32,453 nt of DNA from positions 1 to 32,453 of the forward strand of contig DATFBW010000482.1 in the NCBI GenBank assembly GCA_035253645.1, given 5' to 3'. Positions within the stretch are counted from its first letter, which is position 1; each line of letters opens with the position of its first letter. This document shows positions 1 to 8,292 of this stretch, piece after piece. Position numbers and translations under genes: made by a program. The notes beneath the pieces are model-generated. The model was not told the origin of the DNA. It did no database searches and saw only the letters and a program-made list of their open reading frames with translations. This DNA is from DASYRX01 sp035253645 (GTDB taxonomy: Bacteria; Gemmatimonadota; Gemmatimonadetes; Gemmatimonadales; Gemmatimonadaceae).

Positions 1-11
1 AGTGGTTCCAA

Positions 12-83
12 TTTTGCGACCTGCGTCACCGCAGCAGCCGAACGTGCCAAGCGCGGCCATTTCACACTGCTGAGGTCGCAAAA
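12..83. repeat. 11-bp inverted repeat upstream of otsA
   Basis: TTTTGCGACCT at 12-22 and its exact reverse complement AGGTCGCAAAA at 73-83, separated by 50 bases, lie in the only non-coding DNA before the trehalose synthase gene. It could be a pair of operator half-sites or a terminator arm for a gene off the left edge. A TATATA stretch at 115-120 is too close to the ATG at 131 for an ordinary leader. Nothing else is recognisable in 1-130. Confidence 0.4.
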
Positions 84-130
84 AAAGCAAGCTGGGCTCA
101 CGTGGCCTACTCCGCTATATAAGAAAGGCT

Positions 131-2377
131 ATGCGCTGGACGCGGAAGCTTCGTCCTCCTCCTGTCTTTGTCTCATTGGCGCTGTGGCTGGTGGTGAGTA
201 CGCTGATCGGACTCACTACAGCAGCAGTGATCAATCGCGTGCGCCGTGCTGACATTGTGCACGAGATGGACGCGCGCTCACGGGTATCCATCGCCCATCT
301 CCGCCGCACTGTTTTCGAGGCGCGCGCACGAAATAGTCCGACCTATGTGAATGAGGCAGTCGCCGATCTCGTTTCGAGTGGAGTCGACGCCGCCGCTGTT
401 TGTGTCCCGGCTCTGGCTCCAATCGCGGCGGCAAATCCAGCGCTCTGTCAGGACGTCATTGTCCAACGCGCGCTCGTCCGAGACTCGGTCGGTTCCGTTG
501 TCACAAGTGCGACCTACGTCGGCGAATATCCGCGCTACATCGCGGCACTCGCGATGCCCAATGGGCGCCCGGAGACCGTCCTCGTCGTCTCCCACTCGCT
601 CGCCCGTGTCGCTGCGCGGGAAAAGGATACGCGGCGCGGCGCCCTGCTGGCCTCCTGGGTGCTGGGTCTTCTCGTGTTCGGATATGCCCACGCTTCGACG
701 CGCCTAACGAGGCGCCGGCTCCTCAATCAGGTGCGCCGCCTGCTCGGTTTGCATCCGCCCTCAATCGAGTTTGCCCCACTGCCGGCCGATTTACGGGAAT
801 TGGCGCGACACCTCGCGATGGAGACGGAGCTCGAGTTGGCTGAAGGGACGTGGAGCGCCGCACGCCTCCGTTCTACGGTGCATCAATTCCTCGGCGGATC
901 GCCCCTCATCGTGGTGGCTAACCGCGAGCCATATGTGCACGACAAAGACGCCGAGGGACGCGTCAACGTGCTGCATCCTGCGAGTGGACTTGTCACTGCA
1001 ATGGAACCGGTCGTGCGCGCCTGCGCGGGCACGTGGATCGCGCACGGCGGTGGCACCGCCGACCGTGAGACCGCCGACCGCAATGGACGCCTGCGCGTTC
1101 CGCCTGACGATCCAACGTATTGGCTTCGGCGCGTCTGGCTGACGCGCGAAGAAGAGCGCGGCTACTACTATGGATTCGCGAACGAAGGGTTGTGGCCGCT
1201 CTGCCACCTCGCGCATACACGCCCCGTCTTCCGCGCCGGTGACTTCGCCGCGTACAAGACCGTGAACCGCCGGTTCGCCAACGCGGTCGTCGAAGAGGCT
1301 GGCACCCGCGATCCCGTGGTGCTGGTTCAGGATTATCACTTCGGGCTCGCGCCGCGAATGATCAGAGAAAGGCTGCCGGAGGCGACGATTGTCACGTTCT
1401 GGCACATCCCTTGGCCTAACGCGGAGAAGTTCGGCATCTGCCCGTTCCGCAACGAGCTGCTTCACGGCCTCCTGGGTAGCTCTATCCTCGGTTTCCACAC
1501 GCAGTATCACGTCACCCATTTCTTCGAGTGCGTCGAGCGGTATCTCGAGGCGCGAGTCGTCCGCGAAGAGAATGCGATCATCGCGGGCGGCCGCATGACG
1601 CGCGTGCGCGCGTATCCGATTTCGGTCGCCTGGCCCGACGATGATACGAAGTGGCCGAGTATTGCGGACTGCCGGCGTTATGTGCGGAGATCCCTGGACC
1701 TGCGCGATGATGGAATGGTCGCGGTCGGAGTCGATCGTCTGGATTATACGAAGGGGATCGAGGAGCGATTCCTCGCCGTCGAGCGTTTCCTCGAGACGCA
1801 TCCTGAATACATCGGGCGCTTCGCTTTTCTGCAGCTCGCTGCGCCGAGTCGTACGATGATCGACGAGTATTCGATGACGGTCGAGCGCGTCAAGGCTCTG
1901 GTGAACAGGATCAACGAGCGTTTCAGCAAGGGGTCGTATAAGCCGATCCATCTACGGCTGGAACACCATGAGCACGACGCGATCAACATCGCCTATCGTG
2001 GGGCCGATTGTTGTTATGTCTCGAGTCTTCACGACGGGATGAACCTCGTCGCGAAGGAGTTCATTGCGGCGCGCACCGACGAGCAAGGCGTCCTGATTCT
2101 GAGCCAGTTCACTGGCGCCTCTCGCGAGCTGCCAGATGCGCTGATCGTCAATCCATATGATTTGGAACAAGCGAGCGCTGCTATCTATGCGGCGGTGACG
2201 ATGCCCGCGCGCGAGCAGCGGGAGCGCATGCGCGCCATGCGTGCGCACGTGCGGCAGCACAACGTTTTCCGGTGGGCTGGGCGCATGCTGATGGACGCCG
2301 GCGCCATTCGCAGACGTCAGCAGATCGAATCGCTCCCCGCTGTCCCTCGGCCCGCAGACGCCGCCGCGTTGATGTGA
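131..2377 (+). CDS. otsA: Membrane-anchored trehalose-6-phosphate synthase (GT20) with N-terminal sensor-like region
   Basis: Predicted to join UDP-glucose and glucose-6-phosphate into trehalose-6-phosphate. The GT20 domain covers about residues 258-735. It shows VANREP (262-267), QDYH (400-403), HIPWPN (425-430), VDRLDYTKG (534-542, the Arg/Lys donor-phosphate motif), HDGMNLVAKE (634-643) and a SQFTGA segment near 658. The usual enzyme is about 470 residues; this one has 748. The extra N-terminus has a hydrophobic segment at 12-34, a loop at 35-168 with two Cys (91, 106), a second hydrophobic segment at 169-187 and an Arg-rich linker, like a two-TM sensor whose output domain is the enzyme. 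The ATG at 131 follows AAGAAAGG. The GTG of otsB overlaps its stop. Another GT20 product, such as glucosylglycerol phosphate, is possible, but the otsB partner favours trehalose. Confidence 0.9.
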   Translation: MRWTRKLRPPPVFVSLALWLVVSTLIGLTTAAVINRVRRADIVHEMDARSRVSIAHLRRTVFEARARNSPTYVNEAVADLVSSGVDAAAVCVPALAPIAAANPALCQDVIVQRALVRDSVGSVVTSATYVGEYPRYIAALAMPNGRPETVLVVSHSLARVAAREKDTRRGALLASWVLGLLVFGYAHASTRLTRRRLLNQVRRLLGLHPPSIEFAPLPADLRELARHLAMETELELAEGTWSAARLRSTVHQFLGGSPLIVVANREPYVHDKDAEGRVNVLHPASGLVTAMEPVVRACAGTWIAHGGGTADRETADRNGRLRVPPDDPTYWLRRVWLTREEERGYYYGFANEGLWPLCHLAHTRPVFRAGDFAAYKTVNRRFANAVVEEAGTRDPVVLVQDYHFGLAPRMIRERLPEATIVTFWHIPWPNAEKFGICPFRNELLHGLLGSSILGFHTQYHVTHFFECVERYLEARVVREENAIIAGGRMTRVRAYPISVAWPDDDTKWPSIADCRRYVRRSLDLRDDGMVAVGVDRLDYTKGIEERFLAVERFLETHPEYIGRFAFLQLAAPSRTMIDEYSMTVERVKALVNRINERFSKGSYKPIHLRLEHHEHDAINIAYRGADCCYVSSLHDGMNLVAKEFIAARTDEQGVLILSQFTGASRELPDALIVNPYDLEQASAAIYAAVTMPAREQRERMRAMRAHVRQHNVFRWAGRMLMDAGAIRRRQQIESLPAVPRPADAAALM

Positions 2378-3138
2378 GACCGCTCTTCAGCCCACGCGGT
2401 CTCCGCGTGTTGCGTGAGTCGTTCAACGGAAAGGGACCGCCGCTCATTGGTTTCGATTTTGATGGAACACTCGCACCGCTCGTGCGCGATCCGTTGCGCG
2501 CGCGCATGCGCCGCCTAACGAGGGCGCGCCTCGCCCGTCTCGCGGACTCGGCGCCTGTCGCCGTCATTTCGGGACGCCGGCTCGAGGATCTGGAGCCGCG
2601 CGTGAGCGGCTTGCGGCTGGTCGCAGTCGTCGGAAGTCACGGCATCGAGCCGTTTTTCCGTTCGAAGCGCCTTGCTGCACGCGCGCTCCGGTGGCACAGG
2701 GCCGTGGGACCGTTGCTCGAAGGCATTCCCGAGGTGCGCGTGGAGTACAAACGCTATGGGTTCGCGGTGCATTACCGCGGCGCGCACCGCCCGGCGCTCG
2801 CAAAGCGGCGCATCCAGCGCGTGCTGGCCGGCATGGATGACATGCGCATCATGTGGGGGAGCCGCATCGCCGATATCGTGCCGTTAGGCGCCCCCGCCAA
2901 GAACGACGGGCTCGAACGCATCCGGCGCCGCACGGGCGCACGGCAGGTGATTTACGTCGGCGACGACACCACAGACGAGGACGTGTTTCGCGCGGGGATC
3001 GCGGAGGGCTGGCTCACGATCCGCGTGGGCGAAGGACGCGAAACACACGCGCGGTACTACGTCAGGAAGCAGCAGGAGATCGATCGGCTCCTCTCTACAC
3101 TAATCGACCTTACAACGCGCTCCAGCTCTGAGCCATGA
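2374..3138 (+). CDS. otsB: Trehalose-6-phosphate phosphatase
   Basis: HAD-superfamily phosphatase that removes phosphate from trehalose-6-phosphate, completing the otsAB pathway in the cytoplasm. With the start used here, the nucleophile motif DFDGT is at 28-32, motif II SGR at 66-68, the motif III Lys in PAKNDG near 176 and the Mg-binding GDDTTDEDVF at 196-205. At 254 residues it has the usual family length. The GTG at 2374 overlaps the otsA stop (GTGA), which suggests translational coupling. An in-frame ATG exists at 2272 inside otsA, but the sequence between them encodes low-complexity Arg-rich residues and is unlikely to be translated in this frame. The last codons and stop run into a degenerate 7-bp repeat. 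Confidence 0.92.
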   Translation: MRPLFSPRGLRVLRESFNGKGPPLIGFDFDGTLAPLVRDPLRARMRRLTRARLARLADSAPVAVISGRRLEDLEPRVSGLRLVAVVGSHGIEPFFRSKRLAARALRWHRAVGPLLEGIPEVRVEYKRYGFAVHYRGAHRPALAKRRIQRVLAGMDDMRIMWGSRIADIVPLGAPAKNDGLERIRRRTGARQVIYVGDDTTDEDVFRAGIAEGWLTIRVGEGRETHARYYVRKQQEIDRLLSTLIDLTTRSSSEP

Positions 3139-3165
3139 ACTAAAGCTTCATAGCTCAAAGCTGGA
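3124..3165. repeat. Degenerate heptamer array (AGCTCNN type)
   Basis: Six consecutive 7-bp blocks, most beginning AGC, span the otsB stop codon and the spacer to the next gene. The match is weak alone but keeps the same 7-bp period as the clearer arrays elsewhere in the window. Confidence 0.4.
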
Positions 3166-3181
3166 AATCGTTAGGCAGCCG

Positions 3182-3832
3182 CTACTTCTTCGTCACCGCG
3201 AAGCTCCCGACGTGGATATCGAGGTTGTGATTGACGCGGAGCCCCGCGACGCCGTCGAGTGACGCCAGCATTCCGGACCGCGGCGCCTTGTGGACCTCGG
3301 TGCCGTTCACGAGGAAACGCACTTCGGACGCGCCCACGTCGATCGTCAATTCGTTCGTCGACTTTCCGGCGGCATCGGCCGCTTTCACTGCGTCGTTCTT
3401 CGTCCAATCCACCAACGTGTGGACGTCCGCGCCGGCGCGATGCTTGATCGTGTATTCACCCGATCCAGCGACAACCATATACAGGTAAGACTGACTCGCG
3501 TCCCTGAGGTCATCGCCAGCGATGAACACGCCATACGCTTCGCGGTGTTGCGGCGCCTTGGTCTGCGTCAACGACGCTTTGACTTGGTAATTCCCCTTAG
3601 CCTCGTTTGCTGGGCTGAAATAGATGGCTGCGGGTCCGCTTGTAACGTGGAAGCCCGGACCCATCGATACGAACTTCAGGTCTTCCACCTTCTGGCCGGC
3701 TCTATCGAGTCGCGCCTCCCAACCAGCGACTTTGACGCCGCCGTCTGCGACTTTCTTATCGGCGTCTTGCGCCGACAAAGTGAGCGGCAGCGCGAACGCT
3801 AGCGCTGCGACACCGTGCATCATTCTCTTCAT
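3182..3832 (-). CDS. Secreted protein of unknown function, possible ConA-like/DUF1080-type fold
   Basis: The 216-residue product starts with a clear signal peptide (MKRMMHG, then a hydrophobic stretch, cleavage near LSAQDA), so it is exported. The mature part is rich in beta-strand-like segments. Phrases such as NYQVKASL, YGVFIAGDDL, YLYMVVAGSGEY, VRFLVNGTEVHKAP and AGLRVNHNLDIHVGSF recall the carbohydrate-binding jelly-roll fold of LamG and DUF1080 proteins, but no active site can be named. I chose the ATG at 3832 because GGAG sits about nine bases upstream and the signal peptide begins there; the open frame extends to 3988 without a plausible start. It is divergent from the hydrolase gene at 3991. 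Confidence 0.75.
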   Translation of the reverse strand: MKRMMHGVAALAFALPLTLSAQDADKKVADGGVKVAGWEARLDRAGQKVEDLKFVSMGPGFHVTSGPAAIYFSPANEAKGNYQVKASLTQTKAPQHREAYGVFIAGDDLRDASQSYLYMVVAGSGEYTIKHRAGADVHTLVDWTKNDAVKAADAAGKSTNELTIDVGASEVRFLVNGTEVHKAPRSGMLASLDGVAGLRVNHNLDIHVGSFAVTKK

Positions 3833-3990
3833 TGCGGTTTCTCCAAGAGTTATGCGCTTTGCAAGTGATCGAATACGAGTTGCGAATGTGGGAAGTACAC
3901 TGAGCTTACGTCCCAGGTGCCGGGGCTGCCAGCACATGAAATCGACCTGACAACGACGTGACCAACTGCTGACAGCGAGCCCGAGCACAG

Positions 3991-4893
3991 ATGCCCCTCA
4001 CAATCCCGCCGCCGCGCGCGAGCGGATTTACGAACACGACCGGAGTCCCTCTATACTGGTGCGAATACGGCCCCGCATCCGCTCCACCGCTACTCGTGCT
4101 GCATGGCGGTCCCGGTGCACATCACGACTACCTCTTGCCGCAATACCTCGAGCTTGCCGCGGGCCGTCGCCTCGTCCTTTACGATCAGCGTGGCGGCGGC
4201 AAATCACGCAGCGACTCACTGGAACCAATCACATGGCGCACGCACGCTGACGACCTTGCGAAGGTCGTCGATGAGCTTCGCCTGGAGCCGTTGGACGTGG
4301 TCGGCTATTCGTGGGGAGCGTTGCTTGCGCTGCTCTACAGCGTCGAAGCGCAGCAATCAGGATTCCGCGCTCCGCGACTATTGGTGTTGGTGAGTCCCGC
4401 TCCGCTGACAAAACGCTATCGCGAGCAGCTGGAAGCGGAGTTTGCGCGACGCCAATCGAGCGCGGCGATGGTGAAAGAACGCGACGAGCTCGCGCGTTCG
4501 GGTCTGCGGGAGCGCGACGCCGAAGCATATCGCCAGCGCGCATTCGAGCTCTCCGTTGCCGGCTACTTTCGCGATCCCGCGCTCAGTACTGAGCTCACAC
4601 CATTTCGCGTAATGGGGAGAGTGCAGGAGAGCGTGTGGCGAAGTCTCGGAGATTTCGACGTGATCGCGCAGCTCGAAACCATTCGCGCAATTCCATCCCT
4701 CGTGTTGCATGGTTGGTACGATCCAATCCCGGTTGACTCATCGTATTCATGTGCGCGTGCCTTGGGCGCTCGCTTCGTCGTCTTGGAGGCGAGCGGGCAC
4801 GTTCCCCACGTCGAACAAAGCGAAACTCTGTTCACCACAATCAGGTATTTTCTCGCCGAGTTCGATGTTCCTTCACACGCGGAGAAGACATGA
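3991..4893 (+). CDS. Alpha/beta hydrolase of the proline iminopeptidase (S33) family
   Basis: Cytoplasmic serine hydrolase of 300 residues with no signal peptide. The oxyanion-hole motif HGGPG is at 38-42, DQRGGGKS at 65-72, the nucleophile elbow GYSWG puts the catalytic Ser at 107, and the likely Asp (HGWYD, 244) and His (EASGH, 270) follow in the expected order. HGGPG with DQRGxGKS is typical of prolyl aminopeptidases, which release N-terminal proline from peptides, but the same signature occurs in esterases, so the substrate is uncertain. Its stop overlaps the ATG of the next gene (ATGA at 4890-4893), pointing to coupled translation. Confidence 0.88.
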   Translation: MPLTIPPPRASGFTNTTGVPLYWCEYGPASAPPLLVLHGGPGAHHDYLLPQYLELAAGRRLVLYDQRGGGKSRSDSLEPITWRTHADDLAKVVDELRLEPLDVVGYSWGALLALLYSVEAQQSGFRAPRLLVLVSPAPLTKRYREQLEAEFARRQSSAAMVKERDELARSGLRERDAEAYRQRAFELSVAGYFRDPALSTELTPFRVMGRVQESVWRSLGDFDVIAQLETIRAIPSLVLHGWYDPIPVDSSYSCARALGARFVVLEASGHVPHVEQSETLFTTIRYFLAEFDVPSHAEKT

Positions 4894-5348
4894 GCGAGAT
4901 CCGTGAGATCGAAGAACGCTTCGTCGGTGCCATTGACATGGAGCAGCGTCGTTATGCAGTCACCGTGGAGATCGCCTTCGATGGTGTCGAGCACATTGGT
5001 CACCTGCGTTTCGCCAACGATGATTGGGAAGACGACGAGGGGATCGCGGATCATGTAGGGATTCCGGGCCGCTCCGCGAACGAGATCCTTGTCGCCGCTC
5101 AGGCTCTGACGCGCGAAGATCTGCTGCAGCGCTACGAGCGCGCACAGACTACGACGCGGCGATTTCATGGTCTGCGCCGCGCGACGGACGACGTCCTCGC
5201 GCTCATCCGCTACCTGAACAAGGTGTCGACGTCGCTCCGCGCCGGTTTGTTGGACATCGATGATGCCGCGCGCGAGATCGATTCCACGGAGCAGCAGTTG
5301 GTCGACAGAGTGCGCCAGCTGCGCGGCTACGCGGGCGTCGCCGCGTAG
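4890..5348 (+). CDS. Small acidic cytoplasmic protein of unknown function
   Basis: A 152-residue protein that I do not recognise. It has no signal peptide or membrane segment. The first 70 residues are acidic and probably beta-rich (EIAFDGVEHIGHLRF, then a run of Asp/Glu); the second half is helical and charged (EDLLQRYERAQ, DDAAREIDSTEQQLVDRV) and may form a coiled coil. The start at 4890 is chosen because its ATG overlaps the stop of the hydrolase gene and GGAGAAG lies just upstream. The longer reading frame back to 4749 lies inside the hydrolase. Coupling to the hydrolase suggests a shared process, but nothing in the sequence says which. Confidence 0.75.
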   Translation: MSEIREIEERFVGAIDMEQRRYAVTVEIAFDGVEHIGHLRFANDDWEDDEGIADHVGIPGRSANEILVAAQALTREDLLQRYERAQTTTRRFHGLRRATDDVLALIRYLNKVSTSLRAGLLDIDDAAREIDSTEQQLVDRVRQLRGYAGVAA

Positions 5349-5470
5349 AGCCCCCTAGTTCGCTGCAATGCAAGCTCCATAAAAGCAGCGCCGCAGAGTT
5401 ACGCGATTTAGCCTTCGGGCGCGTCCTCGCTTGTTAATTTGGGTTATGCGCTTCACCCAGTTGGCGTAGC

Positions 5471-6277
5471 GTGGCGAGATCCAGCGGTCCTCCTCGCCAG
5501 CCACTTTCCCAGCGCCGGCCAAAAGTCGCCCTCAAGGGACGGGTGCCTAACGCAAGTCGGCCCGCCGTTACGCCGGTCACAACCAAGAAACGGCAGATCC
5601 CAGGCTCTCTCCCGGCTGCTCGGCGCGCGAAAGAAACTCTCGACGCGAAACGCGTCCGGGCCGCCGAGATCTATGACCGGTTGTTGGAGATCTATCCCGA
5701 CGCGCACTGCGAACTGGATTTCACGAACCCTTATCAGCTGATCGTCGCGACCATCTTGAGCGCGCAGTGCACCGACAAGCGAGTGAACATGGTCACCCCG
5801 ACCCTGTTCGCGAAGTATCCCACAGTCGCGGATCTCGCCCGGGCAAGGCACAGCGACGTCGAGCACATCATCAAGAGCACGGGCTTCTTTCGCGCAAAGA
5901 CCAAGAGCCTGATCGGCATGTCCGGCGCCGTAGTCGATCGTTTCGGTGCAACAATCCCCAACACCCTCGAATCGCTCGTCACGCTCCCGGGCGTGGGCCG
6001 CAAGACCGCAAACGTCGTGTTAGGCAATGCGTTCGACGTGAACGAGGGCGTGGTTGTCGATACGCACGTCGCGCGGCTGGCCAGGCGGCTCGACCTCTCG
6101 CGCCACGACGACCCCATCAAGATAGAGCAGGACTTGATGGCCCTTTTCCCGCGCGAGCAATGGACTATGCTTTCCCACTTGCTGATTTGGCACGGCCGCC
6201 GCATTTGCATCGCGCGGAAGCCGCGCTGCGCCGAGTGTGTGGTGAATCAGCGCTGCCCGTCAGCCTTCCGCGTCTAG
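5471..6277 (+). CDS. nth: Endonuclease III (DNA glycosylase/AP lyase)
   Basis: Base-excision repair enzyme that removes oxidised pyrimidines and cuts abasic sites. The helix-hairpin-helix LPGVGRKTA (172-180) carries the Schiff-base Lys 178, the catalytic Asp is in VVDTHVAR (Asp 197), and the 4Fe-4S loop has the exact C-x6-C-x2-C-x5-C spacing (246, 253, 256, 262). The E. coli enzyme is about 211 residues. Here about 56 extra basic, Pro-rich residues precede the conserved start of the fold near 57, so either there is a disordered N-terminal extension or the true start lies further in. The GTG at 5471 is the farthest upstream start in frame. The stop is followed by a heptamer array and then the cyclophilin gene. 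Confidence 0.93.
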   Translation: MARSSGPPRQPLSQRRPKVALKGRVPNASRPAVTPVTTKKRQIPGSLPAARRAKETLDAKRVRAAEIYDRLLEIYPDAHCELDFTNPYQLIVATILSAQCTDKRVNMVTPTLFAKYPTVADLARARHSDVEHIIKSTGFFRAKTKSLIGMSGAVVDRFGATIPNTLESLVTLPGVGRKTANVVLGNAFDVNEGVVVDTHVARLARRLDLSRHDDPIKIEQDLMALFPREQWTMLSHLLIWHGRRICIARKPRCAECVVNQRCPSAFRV

Positions 6278-6280
6278 CCC

Positions 6281-6308
6281 CCGAGCTCCGAGCTCCGACC
6301 TCCGACCT
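6281..6308. repeat. Heptamer array, unit CCGAGCT/CCGACCT
   Basis: Four uninterrupted 7-bp units, two of CCGAGCT followed by two of CCGACCT, fill the spacer between nth and the cyclophilin gene and end just before its ATG. The reverse complement of the same unit (GAGCTCG in another rotation) reappears after leuS at 27406-27438. Confidence 0.75.
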
Positions 6309-6316
6309 ATTTCCGA

Positions 6317-6787
6317 ATGCGCGCCACCATCAAAACATCGAAAGGCAACCTCGTCGCCGAGCTGTATCCCAAAGAAGCACCTAACACCGTAGCGAATTTC
6401 GAGAAGCTTGCGAACAGCGGGTATTACGACGGCACCAAGTTCCACCGCGTAATTCCAGATTTCGTCGTACAGGGCGGCGATCCCTACTCAAAAGGTGGAG
6501 CCCATGCGAAAGGTCCGGTCGGCACGGGCGGCCCCGGTTACACGATCAAGTGCGAGACCAAAGGAAATCCCCACCGGCACGTTGTCGGTTCGCTTTCCAT
6601 GGCACACGCAGGCAAGGACACCGGCGGCAGTCAGTTCTTCATGGTTTTGAGCGAGGCCAACACGCGCCACCTTGATGGCGTGCACACGGTGTTCGGCCGG
6701 ATCGTCGAAGGGCTCGACGTGCTCAAGCAGATCAAGCAGAATGATGAGCTGACCGAAGCCCGCGTGGGCGCACCAGACTCGGCGTAG
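6317..6787 (+). CDS. ppiB: Cyclophilin-type peptidyl-prolyl cis-trans isomerase
   Basis: Catalyses cis-trans isomerisation of peptide bonds before proline. The active-site strand KFHRVIPDFVVQGGDP (41-56) contains Arg 44, Phe 49 and Gln 52; GSQFF (104-108) and HLDGVHTVFGR (118-128) complete the cyclophilin signature. The Trp found at the HLD position in human CypA is His here, as in many bacterial members. It has no signal peptide, so it should be cytoplasmic, and at 156 residues it is close to the minimal family length. It follows nth by 39 bases, most of it repeat, so co-transcription is possible. Confidence 0.93.
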   Translation: MRATIKTSKGNLVAELYPKEAPNTVANFEKLANSGYYDGTKFHRVIPDFVVQGGDPYSKGGAHAKGPVGTGGPGYTIKCETKGNPHRHVVGSLSMAHAGKDTGGSQFFMVLSEANTRHLDGVHTVFGRIVEGLDVLKQIKQNDELTEARVGAPDSA

Positions 6788-6789
6788 GG

Positions 6790-6824
6790 CTAACCCCCAA
6801 CCCCTAACCCCCAACCCCTAGGGT
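6790..6824. repeat. Heptamer array, unit CTAACCC/CCAACCC
   Basis: Alternating CTAACCC and CCAACCC units, so that a 14-bp block is present twice, then a CTAGGGT end. It looks like a plant-type telomere repeat but sits between two bacterial genes. A close copy of the same array is at 8293-8327. Confidence 0.85.
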
Positions 6825-6829
6825 TATTG

Positions 6830-7000
6830 ATGTCGACTTCCAACCTGCAGCCCGAAGACAAGAGAGCGGCGCTCACGGGACTGATCATCACCGCCATCAG
6901 CCTCTTCGTGATGGCGTTTACGATCGTGCTCCTGACGAACAAGAAGTTCGCAGGCGCGGAGCACGGGGGCGGAGCGCCCGCCGCGGAGACGAAGCACTAA
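6830..7000 (+). CDS. Small single-span membrane protein
   Basis: A 56-residue open frame, ATG at 6830 to TAA at 6998-7000. Residues 15-36 (LTGLIITAISLFVMAF and onward) form one clear membrane span, preceded by a short acidic N-terminus and followed by a basic patch (TNKKF) and a Gly/Ala-rich tail. The charge pattern favours a cytoplasmic C-terminus. It lies directly downstream of ppiB on the same strand and begins within a few bases of the repeat array. There is no family I can name. The well-formed hydrophobic span and gene-like spacing argue that it is real; no strong Shine-Dalgarno site is visible. Confidence 0.6.
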   Translation: MSTSNLQPEDKRAALTGLIITAISLFVMAFTIVLLTNKKFAGAEHGGGAPAAETKH

Positions 7001-7003
7001 CCC

Positions 7004-7038
7004 TCGTTAGGTCTTAGGCCTTAGCTCTTAGCTCTTAG
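7004..7038. repeat. Heptamer array, unit CTCTTAG
   Basis: Five 7-bp units ending in TTAG lie between the small membrane gene and the convergent DUF4097-like gene. The reverse-complement unit (CTAAGAG) is the same family as the array at 15493-15557. A further related, partly inverted stretch follows at 7053-7068. Confidence 0.75.
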
Positions 7039-7061
7039 GAAGGTCCACTACGAGCTAACGC

Positions 7062-8174
7062 CTAAGAGCTTGCCCGGCGCCGCAAGCGTACCCCCCCGGA
7101 TCCCGTATCAATACGGATCTCCCCACGCCCATCCCCGATCGTCCCACGCACGTAATCGTCGTTTCGCCGGGTGATCGTCATCGGGAAATCCACGTCCAGG
7201 TTGTGGCGTCCGGATTCGATGGTCACTTCGGCGCCTAACGACTGAGGGACGTGCAGCACGAAACGTCCGGAGCCGGTGTCTGCGTGCAGGCGATCCACGT
7301 CCGACGCCAGATCGAGGTCCACCGAGCCGCTCCCGCTGTCGATGATGATGTCCTTCGCGGTCACGTTGCGGAGCCTGATCGAGCCCGACCCCGAATCGAC
7401 GTTGAGATCCGTCGTGGAGATGTCGCTGCCGGTTACGCCACCGCTGCCTGAATCGATCGTGAGATCGGTCCCAGAAACGCCAGTCAGCTCCACGTCGCCT
7501 GACCCCGAGTCGATGTTAACGCTACCCGAGGCATCGGTCACCTTCACTGGGCCGGCACCGGTATCCAGCGTTAGGCGACCTTTCGTGCGCGTAGCGGTCA
7601 CGGATGCGGCGTGGACATCCACGATCACATTACCTTCGACGCCCGAAACGCCGGCTTCTCCCGCGCCCAGGTGAATCTCGATGTTGCTGCCAGCTGGTAC
7701 GCGGACGACGACATCAGCGTATCCCTGGAAGCCGCCGCCGCGCGTGGAAATGATCACGCGGTCGCGATCCGACCAACGCCCCGAGCCGCCGCCGTCGCCA
7801 AACGTCCCGTCCCGGTTGACTTCGATTTCAGTCCGTTCGAACCAGCGGCCCAAGCCACTGCGATCATTGCCGAACGAAATCCGCGACTCCGGATAGATCA
7901 CGCGGAGCGTCTCCCGGTCGCGCAACTCTCCCGTCTCGACGCGAAGGCGCGAGCCGTCGGGCCCACGTTTCGTTACTTCCACGGTCGTGGCGCTGCCACC
8001 GTCGGCCGCCTCCAACCGGATGCTGCCCACCAGGTTCCAGATCGCAATGCGATCTCCGCGGAGCGTGAAGCGCTCTTGCGTCCGGGCCTCCGTGCTGATC
8101 AGCGTCAGAGCAACTGCAGCAGCTGCCACCGTGCCTAATCCCAAACCCCTCATCCCTGACCCCTGTCTATTCAT
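7062..8174 (-). CDS. Secreted DUF4097-like beta-repeat protein
   Basis: A 370-residue exported protein. After a signal peptide (hydrophobic stretch VAAAAVALTLIST, cleavage near ARTQE) there is a region resembling DUF4097 proteins, followed by a ladder of short repeats: IDSGSG, VDSGSG, IDSGSG and DTGSG recur every 18-20 residues with hydrophobic strands between them (about residues 215-320). This pattern is that of a right-handed beta-helix or adhesin-like solenoid. The role is unknown; family members often sit near sigma/anti-sigma or envelope genes. The ATG at 8174 is preferred over upstream in-frame codons because GAGGA lies six bases before it. The stop lies in a heptamer-rich spacer. Confidence 0.82.
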   Translation of the reverse strand: MNRQGSGMRGLGLGTVAAAAVALTLISTEARTQERFTLRGDRIAIWNLVGSIRLEAADGGSATTVEVTKRGPDGSRLRVETGELRDRETLRVIYPESRISFGNDRSGLGRWFERTEIEVNRDGTFGDGGGSGRWSDRDRVIISTRGGGFQGYADVVVRVPAGSNIEIHLGAGEAGVSGVEGNVIVDVHAASVTATRTKGRLTLDTGAGPVKVTDASGSVNIDSGSGDVELTGVSGTDLTIDSGSGGVTGSDISTTDLNVDSGSGSIRLRNVTAKDIIIDSGSGSVDLDLASDVDRLHADTGSGRFVLHVPQSLGAEVTIESGRHNLDVDFPMTITRRNDDYVRGTIGDGRGEIRIDTGSGGVRLRRRASS

Positions 8175-8292
8175 GTCCATTCCTCGCGTCGAGTGTATAT
8201 CGGGCATGGGTTAGATGGCTGGCAAAGTGACACCGTTTGAACACGGCATACTCGCGCGCTTAGCCCATTTGCCCTAGGCTAGTCCTCAGCCA

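Noticed and set aside
791..1951. Long antisense open frame within otsA
   Set aside because: High-GC shadow frame; the plus strand encodes an unambiguous GT20 enzyme.
6790..6824. Linear-replicon telomere
   Set aside because: The CTAACCC units are internal, short and flanked by genes on both sides; they fit the general heptamer class.
8231..8241. CACCGTTTGA shared with the palindrome at 27263-27272 as a common operator
   Set aside because: Only ten bases match and the 8231 copy lacks the palindromic half.
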